From contig CM061921.1 in the NCBI GenBank assembly GCA_031002005.1, forward strand, positions 176,894,935 through 176,958,934: DNA of 64,000 nt, in the 5' to 3' direction. This document shows positions 52,585 through 64,000 of this stretch, piece after piece; position 1 is the first letter of the stretch; each line of letters begins with the position of its first letter. A program made the translations under genes and the position numbers. The notes under the pieces were generated by a model that saw nothing but the letters and a program-made list of their open reading frames with translations, ran no database searches and had not been told where the DNA came from. Source of the stretch: Vandiemenella viatica. Taxonomy: Eukaryota > Arthropoda > Insecta > Orthoptera > Morabidae.

Positions 52585-54165
52585 CTACACTTTGGCCTGC
52601 TCTGGGGAAATGACTTTATTAATGGCGTTGTGAATCTGAGCCAGCACCATTCTTTCAAGCATCTTATATGCTGTGCTGAGGAGAGAAATTGGCCTATAGT
52701 GTTCTGGTGCAGTTCCTTCTTTACCCTGTTTTACAATGGCTATCACCTTAGCTTTTTTATAGGCAGGAGGCAACTCCAATGTCTGTAATATTTTGTTTAA
52801 AAGTGTAAGCAACCATTTTCTTGTGATAGGGCCTGTATTAATGAGGAATTCTGGGTACAGGCCATCATGTCCAGCGGCTTTGCGGAGTCTAGTATACTTC
52901 AATACAGCATCCAATCCAAACAAAGTGAAGGGGTTTGAATATTCTGCATTTGGTTTAATGAGCTTCTTGACTTCATGAAGTTCACTTTTCACAGATCGAA
53001 TTGTATCTCTATTACCTGGCACCTTAGAGGTTTTTAGCAGGTGACTGGCTATGACATTACAGGACGTTCCCCCTTTCATACCTCTCTGGTTGTAGTCGAC
53101 TTCCAGTTTGCGGATTAACGACCAAGCCTTTCTGCTTGAGTGTGTTAAGTCTAACTTCTCAGTTGTTTCCTGCCAGAGTTGTTTTCAACGTTGGTTAAGA
53201 GACTCCAGCAACCTTGTCGCTAAGGCGTGGTCTCCACTTCTTTCGAACTCCTTGAGTAAATGGGTGCACTCGTGGTCCCAACCAGGGATATAGTCAGATC
53301 TGTAGCCCCTAGGTATGTTATGCTTTGCTGCTGTTTCCACAGCTTTCAGAAATTTCTTGAAAGATGTTACAGCACTTGGAACATTTTCTAGGAGTCTATC
53401 CAATGTCCTAGTAAACTCTTCCCAATTTACTTTCTTAAAGTTCCAGCAAGAGGATGGGGCAGATCTTATGACTTTTATATGGATACCAAATGAAACGGCC
53501 ACTGGCCTTTGCTGACTGTGTGGAAAGTCGTTAAGGACAATTCGCTGAATGCTCAGACCATCATCAGCATTGGGAGTTTTTGTCATAAAAAACACATCAG
53601 GATTAGACTCTGATACCCATCTGGCTGACTTGAATGTCTTCTCACTCCTGGCGTCAAAGTGGAGGTCCAAGTTATTAAGCTCAATCCATTCACACAACCA
53701 TCTAACATTCTTGTCTTCTTCCATGTAACCCCAGGTAGGGCTGTGGGAATTAAAATCCCCCACATACAACGCGGAGTGCTGCAAATTAGACAGTGGGCAG
53801 GCAGACCAAAAGATATTGGGTGGCTTATAGATATTAGCTTTACGCTCGCCACATGCCTCCACAACTAAGATCTGTACATTGTCTTGTTTGGCCACTGTGG
53901 ATACATCCATTATATTGTTTCTGAAACATGTTGCAATACCATATTGCTGGTGATTGATACTATCTACTATATAACACCCAGGTATGTGGGCCCTGCATTT
54001 AAGGTCTATGCATTTAAGGTCTATGAAGTCGCGCGTGTGGGTCTCTTAAATTGCCAGAAAGTCCACATGGTGACTGAACATCAGTTTGGACAGGACTTCG
54101 CTTTTCTCTATGGATAATCCATCTACGTTAAAATGGCACACCCAGAGGGTGTTCCCTAAGCCCTG
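52585..54165 (-). pseudogene. LINE E ORF2: endonuclease and RT N-terminal half
   Basis: The endonuclease reads VCHFNVDGLSIEKSEVLSKL (about 54140), ETHTRDFIDLK (about 54050, after a stop) and YGIATCFRNN. The long frame 53910-53185 has SALYVGDFNSHSPTWGYMEE and SNPDVFFMT. The conserved late SDH is replaced by LNDFPHSQQRP. The linker KVNWEEFTRTLDRLLENVPS is intact. RT starts in the frame at 53079-52585: RLRKAAGHDGLYPEFLI, KKAKVIAIVKQGKEGTAPEH, YRPISLLSTAYKMLERMVLA and ISPEQAKV. A shift near 53170 separates the two frames. Confidence 0.75.
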
Positions 54166-54185
54166 AAGATGGCTATTTGTTTTAA

Positions 54186-55484
54186 TACTCATGTTTGACT
54201 CTTGTATGTCTTCTGTGAGAATTAGCCTAATTGCGATTGCAATTAGTTTCTAGGGGCACTGGCAGTATTTCTTATTCTTTCACAGAATTGGCTTTCGAAG
54301 GCGTAATAACTGCACATGTGAAGGTCTCTCGCATGAAATGATGCTGTACTTTAGTTAAAACAGTAGTAACAAGTATATACTGATGCTAATTGATAGATAT
54401 TAAAATTTGCTCAGGCAGTGAGGTTGTCGACGCTATGAAGAGTATCTGTAACAACCTGTGATTGAGTACCAAAGCATTTACAGACTGAGAACGGAAAAGA
54501 ATTTTACAATTCAAAGCTTAAGACATTTGTGACTAACATTGGTATTAATACATATACTTATCTTACATTATCAACGGTTAAACAATTCAACAGAGCTATC
54601 AAGAATGAAGTGTGGCAGGAATTAAGTAGGCGTGGTTCACATCGTTGGCTTAAATTACTTCATTAGTTCTGTCCAATTAGAATAACTAGGTATAGCTCCA
54701 TCAAGATGAAACAGTGTGGCATTAAAGATAACTAGTTACTTTCAAAAGCAACTGCAGCAGAATTCAAAGTTGGTGCTCATGGTAGTAGATTTAAAGAACA
54801 GTTTAAGAAATGCTATCTGCCAAATTTGTCAACAGAAGTGTTTACCATCATAAAAGTGAACATAACCTGTAACTTATTTATTCAAAGATTATCAAGTCAA
54901 TGATATTGAAGGTGCATTTTACCAGTAAGAATTATAACTAACAAAATTTATAAGTACATTTGTTTGAATCAGAGATAAAGGGAATGAAAAATATGAACTT
55001 GATTAAGTGGCTGGCTTTTAATAAATCTCAGAACACATGGATACATGTAAAGGATTTACTTATACTGTAAATATATATTTTATTTCTTAATTCATAAAAG
55101 TATATGTCTAACAATCTTCTAGCTTTTAATATTATTTATGCAAAACAAGTATACTCACTTTTCCTATTCCTTGAGTTGCATATAAAATAAATATGCATTG
55201 CACAATATACATAGCACATAAATCTTTATTTTCTGCAGATACATTCCGAAAACTATTATTTCTGCAAACAATCATATATACTACTTACAGTGAAATTCGT
55301 GCAAGATATTTAATTATATACACTGTACATTTTGTGCGACAAGGGAGTACATATATAAAAATTTGTTATTAAGAGTCAGAATATATAATATGCATCTTAT
55401 ATTAACATAGGCAAGAGCAGTTGTCAGTGTCTGTCTACAGTCTGTTCGGCAAGTGGGATGCGGGTTGAAACAAATACGGGACCA
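54186..55484. other. AT-rich non-coding stretch
   Basis: About 1.3 kb without open frames or recognised repeats. Confidence 0.5.
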
Positions 55485-55855
55485 TGTCTGTTTAGCATAA
55501 TGTTAGAGAATACCTGTAATGACCTTCAGGAAAGGAATGGCATGTGGCAAAACCAAATTAGCATAACACTAGAGGAGGCATTTTTGAGACAATGATCGAG
55601 GAGGCTGGCATGCACCAAAGCTAATTAGCATAATAGTAAAGGTCGTATCCTTTGAGAACACCTGAACAGAATAATTTGTGTGGGGTGGTTGTAACAAAAC
55701 CTAAATGAAAAATAGGTTACAGAAAGTGTTATGAGGTGGTGCCTGCCTGTAGCTAATTAGCATAATGTTTTAGGCAGCGTCCTTGATATACAGCCAGTAT
55801 AACTTAGTTTAAGGATGACACGTGTCAGAAGTTAATTAACATTATATGAGAGGTG
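55485..55855. repeat. Degenerate ~65-base minisatellite
   Basis: The word (A)ATTAGCATAAT recurs near 55490, 55556, 55620, 55751 and 55834. Spacings are about 65, 65, 131 and 83 bases, i.e. one or two periods. Units also share GAGG(T/C)GG and TGGCA(T/C)G-type words. Strong divergence suggests an old array. Confidence 0.5.
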
Positions 55856-58800
55856 GTATCCTTTTATGTAATATGGGTTAGGGACGGCATATTGCGTGAC
55901 ATGGAGGGTCAAAATGTATAATAACCTAAAGTAGGTAATTAGAGATTGGTTAATGACCCTTTTTGACAGGTTTTCCCATGGTCCTGAGAGCTAAATCCCT
56001 CGCCCACACCACTACAGATACTAAAAAAATTAGTAATTTTTATAGTTATATATAGGGTCTATTGGCTAACAGTGTGTAAGAACTAGCAGAAAATATGATT
56101 TTCAGTCTTTTCTTATATTTCAACAATATTCGCCCTTCTGCAACACATTTGGCAGTCTTATGGTAGCAAGGTTGAGCTGGCAGTCGGAAAAAGCTGAGTT
56201 CAATCCAGACAATACGGATTTTTTAAATTTCATGTGTAAGTTACTTGTATATATTTACCAATTGTTTACACGTAAAAATGTAAACCTGTGCGAAACAACA
56301 GATATAATTTGAAATATACAAAAAAGGACAGTTTACTTTCATTATCTCTAGGTAGATAAATCTCCTACATATAGTCATCAATTTCAACCAAAAACACTGA
56401 GCTTTATATAAAAGCATTTAAAAAAAAAATAAACACAAAAATATTGAAACAAAAAATTATTTAAGAAATATAGTTTCAAAAAAAACCTAATTCTTATTTA
56501 TAATGAGAATACACTTGCCTGTCACATGTAGAAATATCATGTTAGCTGAGGAACACTTGTTCAGTGCAGTTTATAAATTATAATTAAAACGTGCAGTCAA
56601 TACTATAAATTAAAACAGTCTTGTCACATTAAGACAGCAATAACTGAAGAAGTTTCTAATGATGGAATCAGTCTACTAATGAACTCTGGTACTGATAATC
56701 ATACACAAATTAAATATACAACAATAATAATTTTGAAATTGATGTACAGTAAAGTGATCAGAAAATGATGTTTCAACAAAGTGCTAAATACCTTAATCAA
56801 AACTTAAAATCAATGCACAAAGATTGATTTTCTTCACTACCTCCGATTTTCAGAATACTGTTAATTCCTAACCTTCAAATAACTGATGTCTTCATTGTGA
56901 AACAATCTATATGTTTGCACAAATCTACATTTATGCATTCTCTTAAAATTAAACAGAAATTCTTCAAATTTTACAGAGTGAAACCTTAGGCTCAAATATA
57001 GGTCTTATTTGTATTTCAACCAGATATGACCAAGAGACTGAGATTTGATCCTTTTACTATTTTTATACTACAATGAGAGGATCGCATTTAATACTTCAAT
57101 TAATACTTGTTACTCACTTCAAACTCAACAAAAATTCTTCAAATGTTTCAAAGGGTAAAATACAGATAACATTTGTGTTTCACCCACATCTGCTGACATG
57201 GTCATAGTCTTTGACCATTTTACTATACAGTGCATAGGCTATGTCGGTGAAAAATCTATGTCTTCCTTACTTTCAAGTTTCTCAACAAAATTCTTTAGTG
57301 AGAATTTAGTGAAAGAGATATAAAATATGTAGTTGAGCCATTTTTCACACTTGCCGCTGCCTGAGGGTGCTGGCAGCAGGATCACAGTGATAGGCTTGTG
57401 CCGGGCTCATGATGGTGTGATTTTCTGCCTAACTTGGCGAGTTGATAAAGAAGATGGCACAGTGAACTTCATCTCTGGCCTGGGCTGAGGTGCCCATCAG
57501 GAGCTTAGTACCACAAGGAATGCTCAGTCTCACTGAACTCACTTAGTAGCAGTTCCCTCTCTGCCATGACCGTTATGCTCTCATTAGCTCACTGAGTCAT
57601 GAAAAAGTCATGTTTTCAATCAGGTTACACTTAGTCATATGGGACACTAAAAGTCCTATTGCGGTAGCGCAGTACACTATTAATTTATCACAGTTACTTT
57701 TAGGAAGTACTTAGAGCAGCTTGATGTTCCAAGGAGCCAAGCAGTGAGTTCAGCAATCTTCTAAAGGTTGCTAAAATGAACCAAATGTGATTACATCAGG
57801 TAATTTAGTTTCCTTTGTGAATAACAACACTTTTTGTCTGTTTCAAGTGATCATCGCCTAGTGCAGTCTTTTCCTGGGACATTGGAAAACTCTCTCCTGA
57901 GGATCAGCAATGCTGCTTGACCGTGCTGGCTAGTGCAAAATAGCCGTGCTCTGAACTGCCGCAGGTAAGTGGTTTTCCATGCTTATCAGATATTGCCCGC
58001 TAATTTATCTGCGCAATTCAGTATCGGCAACAGGGCTGTAGTGGGGTCATGCATCAGTCAAATAAAATGCTTTGATTAGGCTCCATGTGGGAAGAGTAGA
58101 TATAGAAATTCTCGCACCCTGGACCAAAAACTATAATCGATCACCCCTGTAACCTCAACTAGCTTAACACTTCATTGCACATCATAATTGACACCCCCTT
58201 CCCTCCTTCATCCTCCCCTCCTTGTAACTGATACCCCACGCAGCCAACCAGTTTGTAATCGATACCCCTATAACCACAAACAGAACTGGCTTCAATGAAG
58301 TCTATAATCAATATGAGCAACACATGTTCTTATAACCTATTTTTCACTGATGTTAAATTACACCACATTAGTTTTTATTATTAATGTGTTTTATTAAATG
58401 CAAAAAATTATATCATTTCTAGTAATTAATTGCATTTACTATGCTATGACAGTAAGATTAGATGCTGCCACCACATTGACAGAAAAACTACCTCATATTT
58501 GATGCTGTCATCGACACAAAGAAGAAGAAGAAGATAATAAGATTAATTTATTTTAGTTCTAAATATTTATTTAAAAAATAATAATAATATCATTTTTATT
58601 AATTAATCTGATTTGTTATGCTATAATAGTAATATTAAATTATTTTTCTCAACCTATTTACTAAATGCCAAAGAATCGATTCTATTTTTAATACATTTAA
58701 TTTATTGTAGCCTGCTTACATCTAAACATTGTATATGTTGGGCAGTCTCTGTAGAAACCAGTTTCTCCCTAGCGAGCTGGTTTACCTGGAAAACCAATTT

Positions 58801-59089
58801 CTAGCAGCAGGCAAACAAACACCAGTTCTCCCTCCCTTGCTGTAACTGGAAAGGTGTGGCTGGATCTTGTCACCATCGTGGGCGTCCTCTGGTGTAAGTT
58901 GATACATGCATTTGGTTTATATTCAGAGTCAATGGATTAAGTGTACAGAAAAGAACATTGTGAAATAGCTGAATATGATTACTGTTGTACAAATGGCTGC
59001 TGTAAATAAAATGTAAATAGGATACAGAAAAAATAATACACAATTGTTAGATATATAAGTTTTAATTTAATGAAAAATTACATACTGCT
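55856..59089. other. AT-rich non-coding stretch
   Basis: About 3.2 kb with no gene I can support. A tRNA B-box-like GAGTTCAATCC occurs at about 56198-56208 without a convincing A-box. The 57350-58250 part is less AT-rich but has no long frame. Confidence 0.45.
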
Positions 59090-59450
59090 TTAAATTTTAA
59101 ATAAATCCTTTTTATGAATCCATGTGTTACGTGATTTATCAGAACCCAGCCATTTCACCGAGATCATATTTTTCCTTCTCTTTATCACTTGTTCAACTAA
59201 AATATAGTTGTAAGTTTTGTCGGTGGTAATTCTTGCTGGTAAAATTCTCCTGTAATATCTTTACCTTGATATTCTTTAAGTAAATAAGTTACAGGATTTG
59301 TTAATTTCACTTTACTGGTGGTAAACACTTCCGTTGACTAGTTAGGTAAGTAGCCTTTCTCAAATCTTTCTTTAAATCTACTAATTCTCACATGGTCTCT
59401 AACATTGAATTTTTGCTGGTTTGGTAGTCTTAACAATGTTTTCTGAAAGA
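59090..59450 (-). pseudogene. Polinton/Maverick-type integrase C-terminus with chromodomain
   Basis: The minus-strand frame shows KFNVRDHVRISRFKERFEKG (about 59410), VKLTNPVTYLLKEYQGKDIT (about 59310) and, after a shift near 59205, ILVEQVIKRRKNMISVKWLG followed by SDKSRNTWIHKKDL, ending in a TAA (59092-59090). This is the C-terminal SH3-like and chromodomain part of the retroviral-type integrases encoded by Polinton/Maverick elements. A stop after YLPN and the frameshift break it. The catalytic core is not present. The polymerase piece at 62660-63610 has the same orientation and may belong to the same element. Confidence 0.65.
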
Positions 59451-59889
59451 CATATCTTGTATGAATTAACTGTTTGGGCTTATGGGGCAGCCTCCAGAAA
59501 AACACGCAGAGCCTACCAACACACACTTAATGTTACCATCACGATAGACCTGTCAGAGAATGTGCATAGGATGACATCTATATATGTATACATCACAGAG
59601 CTCAGTGTAATTGAAATAAAGACAGAACATGTACCAACACATAAGCTAGCATTGACACGGAAGGCAGTCTGCATTTAAAGAAGATGGAGAACACACACAG
59701 ACACCAGAAACATGCAGTCATAGATATAGCCAAAAAAATACACGCGCAGAAATAGAACCAGGAGCAAGAGAGAAGCATAATTATGTGAAAAAATGCACAG
59801 TTTCAGTAAGAAGCATGAATATCTTATGAAAATTGGCAATATATCATTAAAACATGTAAAAAACCACCAAAATTATATAAATTTAGCTA

Positions 59890-60556
59890 CTCCAGAAGAA
59901 ATATGAAAAATTATTAGGTCTCTTAAGAGCAAACACTCAAGTGGTTATGATGGGATTTCCAGCATATTAATTAAACTGTGCTCCACAGAATTAGGTAATA
60001 TACTAAGTTATCTGTTTAATATATCTTTACTTGAGGGTACCTTTCCTTAAAGGCTTAAGTGTGCTGTAGTTAAACCACTCTATAAAAAGGGAGATAAGTC
60101 AGCCATATCTAATTACCACCCTATTTCATTACTAACAGCCTTCTCCAAAGTTTTTGAGAAAGCAATGTACAATAGAGTATATGAACACCTTAAAAATAAT
60201 AATAAACTAAATCACAATTTGGTTTTCAAAAGGTTCATTCAACAGAACAACCTATATTTGCATTCACTGAGAATATTTTAGAAGGAATAAATGATAAATT
60301 AATTCCTATGGGAACTTTTTGTGACTTATCTAAAGCATTTGACTGTATAGATCATAAAATTGTGATACAGAAATTAAAGTATTATGGTATAGATGGCATT
60401 GTTAATAAATGGCTTGGTTCTTACATTCTGAATAGAAAACAGAAAGTGTCAATAGAGAATTTTAAGGCTGCCTTACGTGGTTCACTGTTTTCTCAGTGGG
60501 AATTAATCAGATGTGGAGTACTTCAGGGTTCTATATTGGGGCCACTTTTGTTTTTA

Positions 60557-60603
<47 letters not shown>

Positions 60604-61080
60604 CAAAATTTTGCCGATTTGCAGATTACACAAACATAGGAATTAAAAATACTCCAGATTTATCTACAGAATATATTTCAAATTATGTCTTTGACCTTAT
60701 TAACAAATGATTTACAGCTAATGGCTTGTCTTTAAACATTGATAAAACTCAATACATGTAATTCAGTATATCACACAGATTAACACCAGATATGGACATA
60801 AAATTTTCAGACCAGTCCATTCATGAGGTAGAGTGCATGAAATTTCTAGGTTTGCATATTTATCATAATTGGAATTGGAAGGTACATGTTTCTGACTTAC
60901 TAAAGTGACTGAGTACAGCCACATCTGCAATTTGCACAATTTCAGCTAAAGGTGATCTCCGTATGAGGCAGCTAGTTTATTTTGCCATTTTCACTCATTA
61001 ATGTCACATGGAATAATATTCGAGGCAATTATGCTCATAGAGACAAAGTCCAAAAGCAAGTAATTAGAATTATGTGTGGG
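59890..61080 (+). pseudogene. L2-like reverse transcriptase core
   Basis: Blocks: IIRSLKSKHSSGYDGISSIL (about 59908), VKPLYKKGDKSAISNYHPIS (about 60070), FCDLSKAFDCIDHKIVIQKL (about 60318), CGVLQGSILGPLLFLIYI (60513) and RFADYTNIGI (about 60617; FADD has become FADY). Then KFLGLHIYHNWNWKVHVSDL appears at about 60838. The (TA)n run sits exactly between the LIYI block and the catalytic block and may have grown from a short TAT-coding stretch. Loss of the second catalytic Asp and several stops make it inactive. Confidence 0.75.
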
Positions 61081-62150
61081 GTTAGCAATGGAACTTCATG
61101 TAGAGAACTGTTCAAGAAGTTAGGGATTTTAACATAGGTGGCTGAGTATATATACACATTACTGTCCTTTGTGGTCACAAATTATACTTTGTTTGAAACA
61201 AACAGTAAAATACACAATTATGGCACTAGAAGTACAAATGATCTTCACAAGGATTACAAGTTTTCATTTGTTCAAAAAGGGTTCGGATATACAGGGATAC
61301 ATATCTTCAATAAGCTTCCAACACATATTAAATGTCTAGCAGATGATAAGAATAAATTTAGGAAAAAATTGAAAGAATTTTTAATGAAAACTCCTTCTGC
61401 TATGTCGAAGAATTTATTTCTAGGGTATCCACAAAATGTGTGGGGTTAGCAATGGAACTTCATGTAGAGAGCTGTTCAAGAAGTTAGGGATTTTAACATA
61501 GGAGGCTGAGTATATATACACATTACTGTCCTTTGTAGTCACAAATTATACTTTGTTTGAAACAAACAGTAAAATACACAATTATGGCACTAGAAGTACA
61601 AATGATCTTCACAAGGATTACAAGTTTTCATTTGTTCAAATAGGGTTCGGATATACAGGGATATATATCTTCAATAAGCTTCCAACACATATTAAATGTC
61701 TAGTAGATGATAAGAATAAATTTAGGAAAAAACTGAAAGAAGTTTTAATGAAAACTCCTGCTATATCGAAGAATTTATTTCTAGGGTATCCACAAAATGT
61801 GTGGGGTTAGCAATGGAACTTCATGTAGAGAACTGTTCGAGAAGTTAGGGATTTTAACATAGGTGGCTGAGTATATATACACATTACTGTCCTTTGTAGT
61901 CACAAATTATACTCTGTTTGAAACAAACAGTAAAATACACAATTATGGCACTAGAAGTACAAATGATCTTCACAAGGATTACAAGTTATTATTTGTTCAA
62001 AAAGGGTTCGGATATACAGGGATACATATCTTCAATAAGCTTCCAACACATATTAAATGTCTAGTAGATGATAAGAATAAATTTAGGAAAAAATTGAAAG
62101 AATTTTTAATTGAAAACTCCTTCTGTTATGTCAAAGAATTTATTTCTAGG
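61078..62150 (+). repeat. Three tandem ~362-base copies of the LINE C-terminal module
   Basis: GGGGTTAGCAATGGAACTTC starts copies at about 61078, 61442 and 61803 (periods 364 and 361). Each encodes the L2-type C-terminal segment (HNYGTRSTNDLHKDYKFSF, FNKLPTHIKCL, KFRKKLKE). The copies differ by only a few percent. The joints fall at the shared word ATGTGTGGGG. Confidence 0.9.
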
Positions 62151-62352
62151 GTATCGAAAAAATAAACTGCCAATATTTTGTATAAATGTAGTTGACTTAA
62201 TTAATGTACCATATATGCTATCACTGTATATCTTCTGGTGTATGTATTATTTTGTTATGTAATTGTTTATCTTTAAATTGACAACTTTCCACTTCTAACA
62301 GAGCCAGTCTCTTATACTGGTATCAGTGGAAAATGAATGTATTGTATTGTAT

Positions 62353-62655
62353 ACGATCCATCATAGTTTACATTAAACCCTGGTTACTGTAGGATGTTAA
62401 ATTGTGTGTCATATTAGGTTAGAATACGTTAGGTTAGAGTAAGTAGAGGTTAGGCTAGTCAAATACACCTTAGCTGAAATAAAGGTAATTACATTATGTT
62501 AGGCTAGGATAAAAATCGAGTGCAGTGTTGCAGTCATAAAACAGGGTGCTTGTGCAGCGTTAACATCATGTAATGAGGGTAGGATATGTAAGTTTAAATT
62601 CACATTAACCCAAGTTAGGCTAATCCACCATCACACCCAAGCAGTAACTCAGGTT
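62353..62655. other. Spacer with degenerate TTAGG-like words
   Basis: About 300 bases containing TTAGGTTAGA, GTTAGGTTAGAG and GTTAGGCTAG words (62415-62460, 62500) that resemble the arthropod TTAGG telomere repeat. The words are isolated and imperfect. Confidence 0.4.
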
Positions 62656-62659
62656 ATTT

Positions 62660-63610
62660 AGGTTACACTAGCATAGGTTGTTAACGCGCTCGCCATTTCA
62701 CGGGGTTTTCCCCCAAAAGGAATTGAAACCCGACAGACTAGGTACGTCCAGACAAATGACCTGGTAAGTGGCAGCAAAAGGGGTCTGATCTGTTTAGTGA
62801 GAGGCATTGGGTAGAGGACTGCACGAATCATAAGGTAGCAATAAACTTTCAAAATCTGTGTAACGACGGGTACACGCTGCTGGTACACAAAATCCTTAAA
62901 CTTTAAGGTTTTATTGTCATCACTGGGTAGATAAACTCTTACTGGAATTACCCTTGTGCAATCGACCTCAGGGTAGTCCAGGAGATTTTTGCACTCAAAA
63001 TGTTGCAGACATCTGTCACAAATATGTACTGTAGTATGATAGCTCCTTAATGAAGAACTAACTAGCTGCGAGAAGTCTTGAACCCAACAGTAATGGAATT
63101 TCCCACTACCACCAGTAATCATCAACATGTTTATATATTTACAGCGTTTGTCTAATGTATGATGGAGGGGACCAACACATCTATTCCTACCTTTAATTTT
63201 ATCCAGACAGAAAACATATACTGGATAATCTGGATTTTGCCTCTCGAATTTGGAAATATCTGAGAGTTTTATGCCTTCCTGTAGTTATAAACTTGTGTCA
63301 CATTTTTTTTTGGACACCTTTACTTGAGAAGTACGAAGTGTCTATAGAAAGTACAGCTCATGTTTGTGTTTGCAACAACCTGCTTTCTGCAGATATCAAG
63401 TGACAGAGCTATATAGGAAGACTCCCACTAGAAAGGTTCAAATTTAGAAACAGTAAAGCCGAGGGATACTATTCTATTGAGAGTTTTGCCACTGTCCAAC
63501 TCTTGAAACTCACTTAATTTTACAATAATCTCCAACTTCACATATTTTTCATACCAATCCGACAGTGAAGTGATCCTCATGATCTCATGCATCATTTTTT
63601 TTTTATATAA
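62660..63610 (-). pseudogene. Polinton/Maverick DNA polymerase B, N-terminal region
   Basis: On the minus strand, from the right: EFQELDSGKTLNRIVSLGFT (about 63515), then GIKLSDISKFERQNPDYPVY (about 63270). The frame 63128-62658 follows with SGKFHYCWVQDFSQLVSS, a Cys/His cluster HICDRCLQHFECKNLLDYPE and DNKTLKFKDFVYQQRVPV. Polinton-type protein-primed polymerases carry this N-terminal segment, including the 'HYCW...CDRCL..F' finger and the 'F..Y...ERVPFV.YAD' start of the exonuclease domain. Here the YAD region is lost, and the polymerase palm is not in the window. Confidence 0.7.
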
Positions 63611-63774
63611 AAAAAAACAGCACATTCAATCGTTTTCAATATTTAAGTTCTGAATTTTGAATATGGTAATTATCACAACCTGAACCTTGATGGCCCGGGT
63701 GGTCTGATTATAAAAAATTACACAAATTTTGATTAGTGCTGGAATATAGTCTTCTCTTAAATGCACTTTGCCTC

Positions 63775-64000
63775 TCTTCAAGGAACCGAGCAGGGCGGTG
63801 TAACAGTTAGCGTTCTCGCCTCGCATTTGGGAGGATGGCGGTTCGAATCCCCATCCGGGCATCCAGATTTGGGTTTTCCATGGTTTCCCCAAATCACTCC
63901 AGGCAAATGCCAGGATGCTTCCTTCAAAAGGCCATGGCCGAATTCCTTCCCATTCCTTGCCCCCCATCCTTTCCCGTCTCTAAAGACTTCGATGTTAAAA
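63775..64000 (+). mobile_element. tRNA-derived SINE, best-preserved copy, reaches window edge
   Basis: The head at 63785-63860 has an A-box-like GGCGGTGTAACAGTTAGCG and a perfect B-box GGTTCGAATCC (63840-63850). The body includes GGGTTTTCCATGGTTTCCCC, AATCACTCCAGGCAAATGCC and CCTTCAAAAGGCCATGGCCG, then GACTTCGATGTTAAAA at the right edge. The copy is in plus orientation. The left flank TTGCCTCTCTTCAAGG gives no clear TSD because the right end is cut. Pol III transcription from the two boxes is expected for SINEs. Confidence 0.85.

Larger units (their letters stand above)
51241..54185 (-). mobile_element. Jockey-superfamily LINE copy E
   Basis: Minus-strand ORF2 with endonuclease (about 54160-53590), linker, RT (about 53080-52200) and C-terminal tail (about 52010-51610), then 3' UTR to about 51240. 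It differs in sequence from copies A to D ('KAAGHDGLYPEFLI' rather than 'NKKAPG.D.I'), so it is another lineage, perhaps LOA- or Kiri-like. No gag is seen upstream of about 54185, consistent with 5' truncation at the start of ORF2. Confidence 0.75.
59740..62352 (+). mobile_element. L2/CR1-like LINE with triplicated C-terminus
   Basis: A plus-strand RT without endonuclease, truncated near 59740 to 59890. The order is RT N-terminus, a (TA)n microsatellite at 60560-60600, catalytic motif, thumb, and a C-terminal module repeated three times (61078-62150). A 3' UTR ending in the short repeat TGTATTGTATTGTAT (62336-62350) follows, the kind of 3' tail common in CR1/L2 elements. It lies between two Polinton pieces and may have inserted into that element. 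Confidence 0.8.

Noticed and set aside
56150..56215. Possible tRNA or SINE head (GAGTTCAATCC)
   Set aside because: Only a B-box-like word, without a fitting A-box or cloverleaf.
62415..62510. Telomere-like TTAGG words
   Set aside because: Too few, imperfect and not tandem. More likely chance or an old interspersed repeat than telomeric DNA.
1..64000. tRNA, rRNA, CRISPR, operons or bacterial promoters
   Set aside because: None seen on either strand. The window is eukaryotic repeat-rich DNA.

Overview
This window looks like nuclear DNA from an insect with a large, repeat-rich genome. I favour a polyneopteran such as a grasshopper, cricket, stick insect or cockroach. The reasons are three copies of one tRNA-derived SINE, several lineages of jockey/CR1/L2-type LINEs, Penelope, Gypsy, hAT, Tc1/mariner and Polinton pieces, AT-rich spacers and almost no host coding sequence. 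I see no operons, rRNA, CRISPR arrays or bacterial features. Nearly everything recognisable is a transposable element, mostly broken. Element boundaries are read by eye. They are exact only where target-site duplications (TSDs) or terminal repeats are quoted.

Layout. 1-160: possible last exon of a host gene. 0.4-12.7 kb: four jockey-clade LINE copies in alternating orientation plus one CR1/L2-like fragment. The first forward jockey carries an unknown insert, a SINE and a solo Penelope-type terminal repeat. 14.3-17.4 kb: an RTE-like LINE (minus) and a decayed Tc1 element. 17.7-32 kb: one jockey copy (minus) cut by four insertions: a Penelope element, a CR1-type LINE that itself contains a hAT, a long-spacer DD-E transposon and a solo LTR. 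Three of the four insertions and the hAT have readable TSDs.

32.5-34.1 kb: a ZBED-type hAT. 34.4-43.35 kb: a decayed Gypsy element whose integrase is split by foreign DNA carrying a P-like element with a THAP exon. 45.9-46.1 kb: the best candidate host exon in the window (minus). 48.0-49.3 kb: a complete mariner-like element with an uninterrupted transposase, the only apparently intact mobile gene here. 51.2-54.2 kb: another jockey-superfamily LINE (minus). 54.2-59 kb: non-coding AT-rich sequence with a degenerate minisatellite. 59.1-63.6 kb: Polinton/Maverick integrase and DNA polymerase B pieces (both minus), separated by an L2-like LINE whose C-terminal region is tandemly triplicated. A SINE runs to the right edge.

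The genes do not form a shared pathway. Their relationship is chronological: each nested insertion is younger than its host. The most interesting objects are the nested stack, the Penelope element with nearly identical inverted terminal repeats and hammerhead-like motifs, the CR1 element with a six-monomer leader array and an ORF1 esterase domain, the THAP-bearing P-like element, and the intact mariner.
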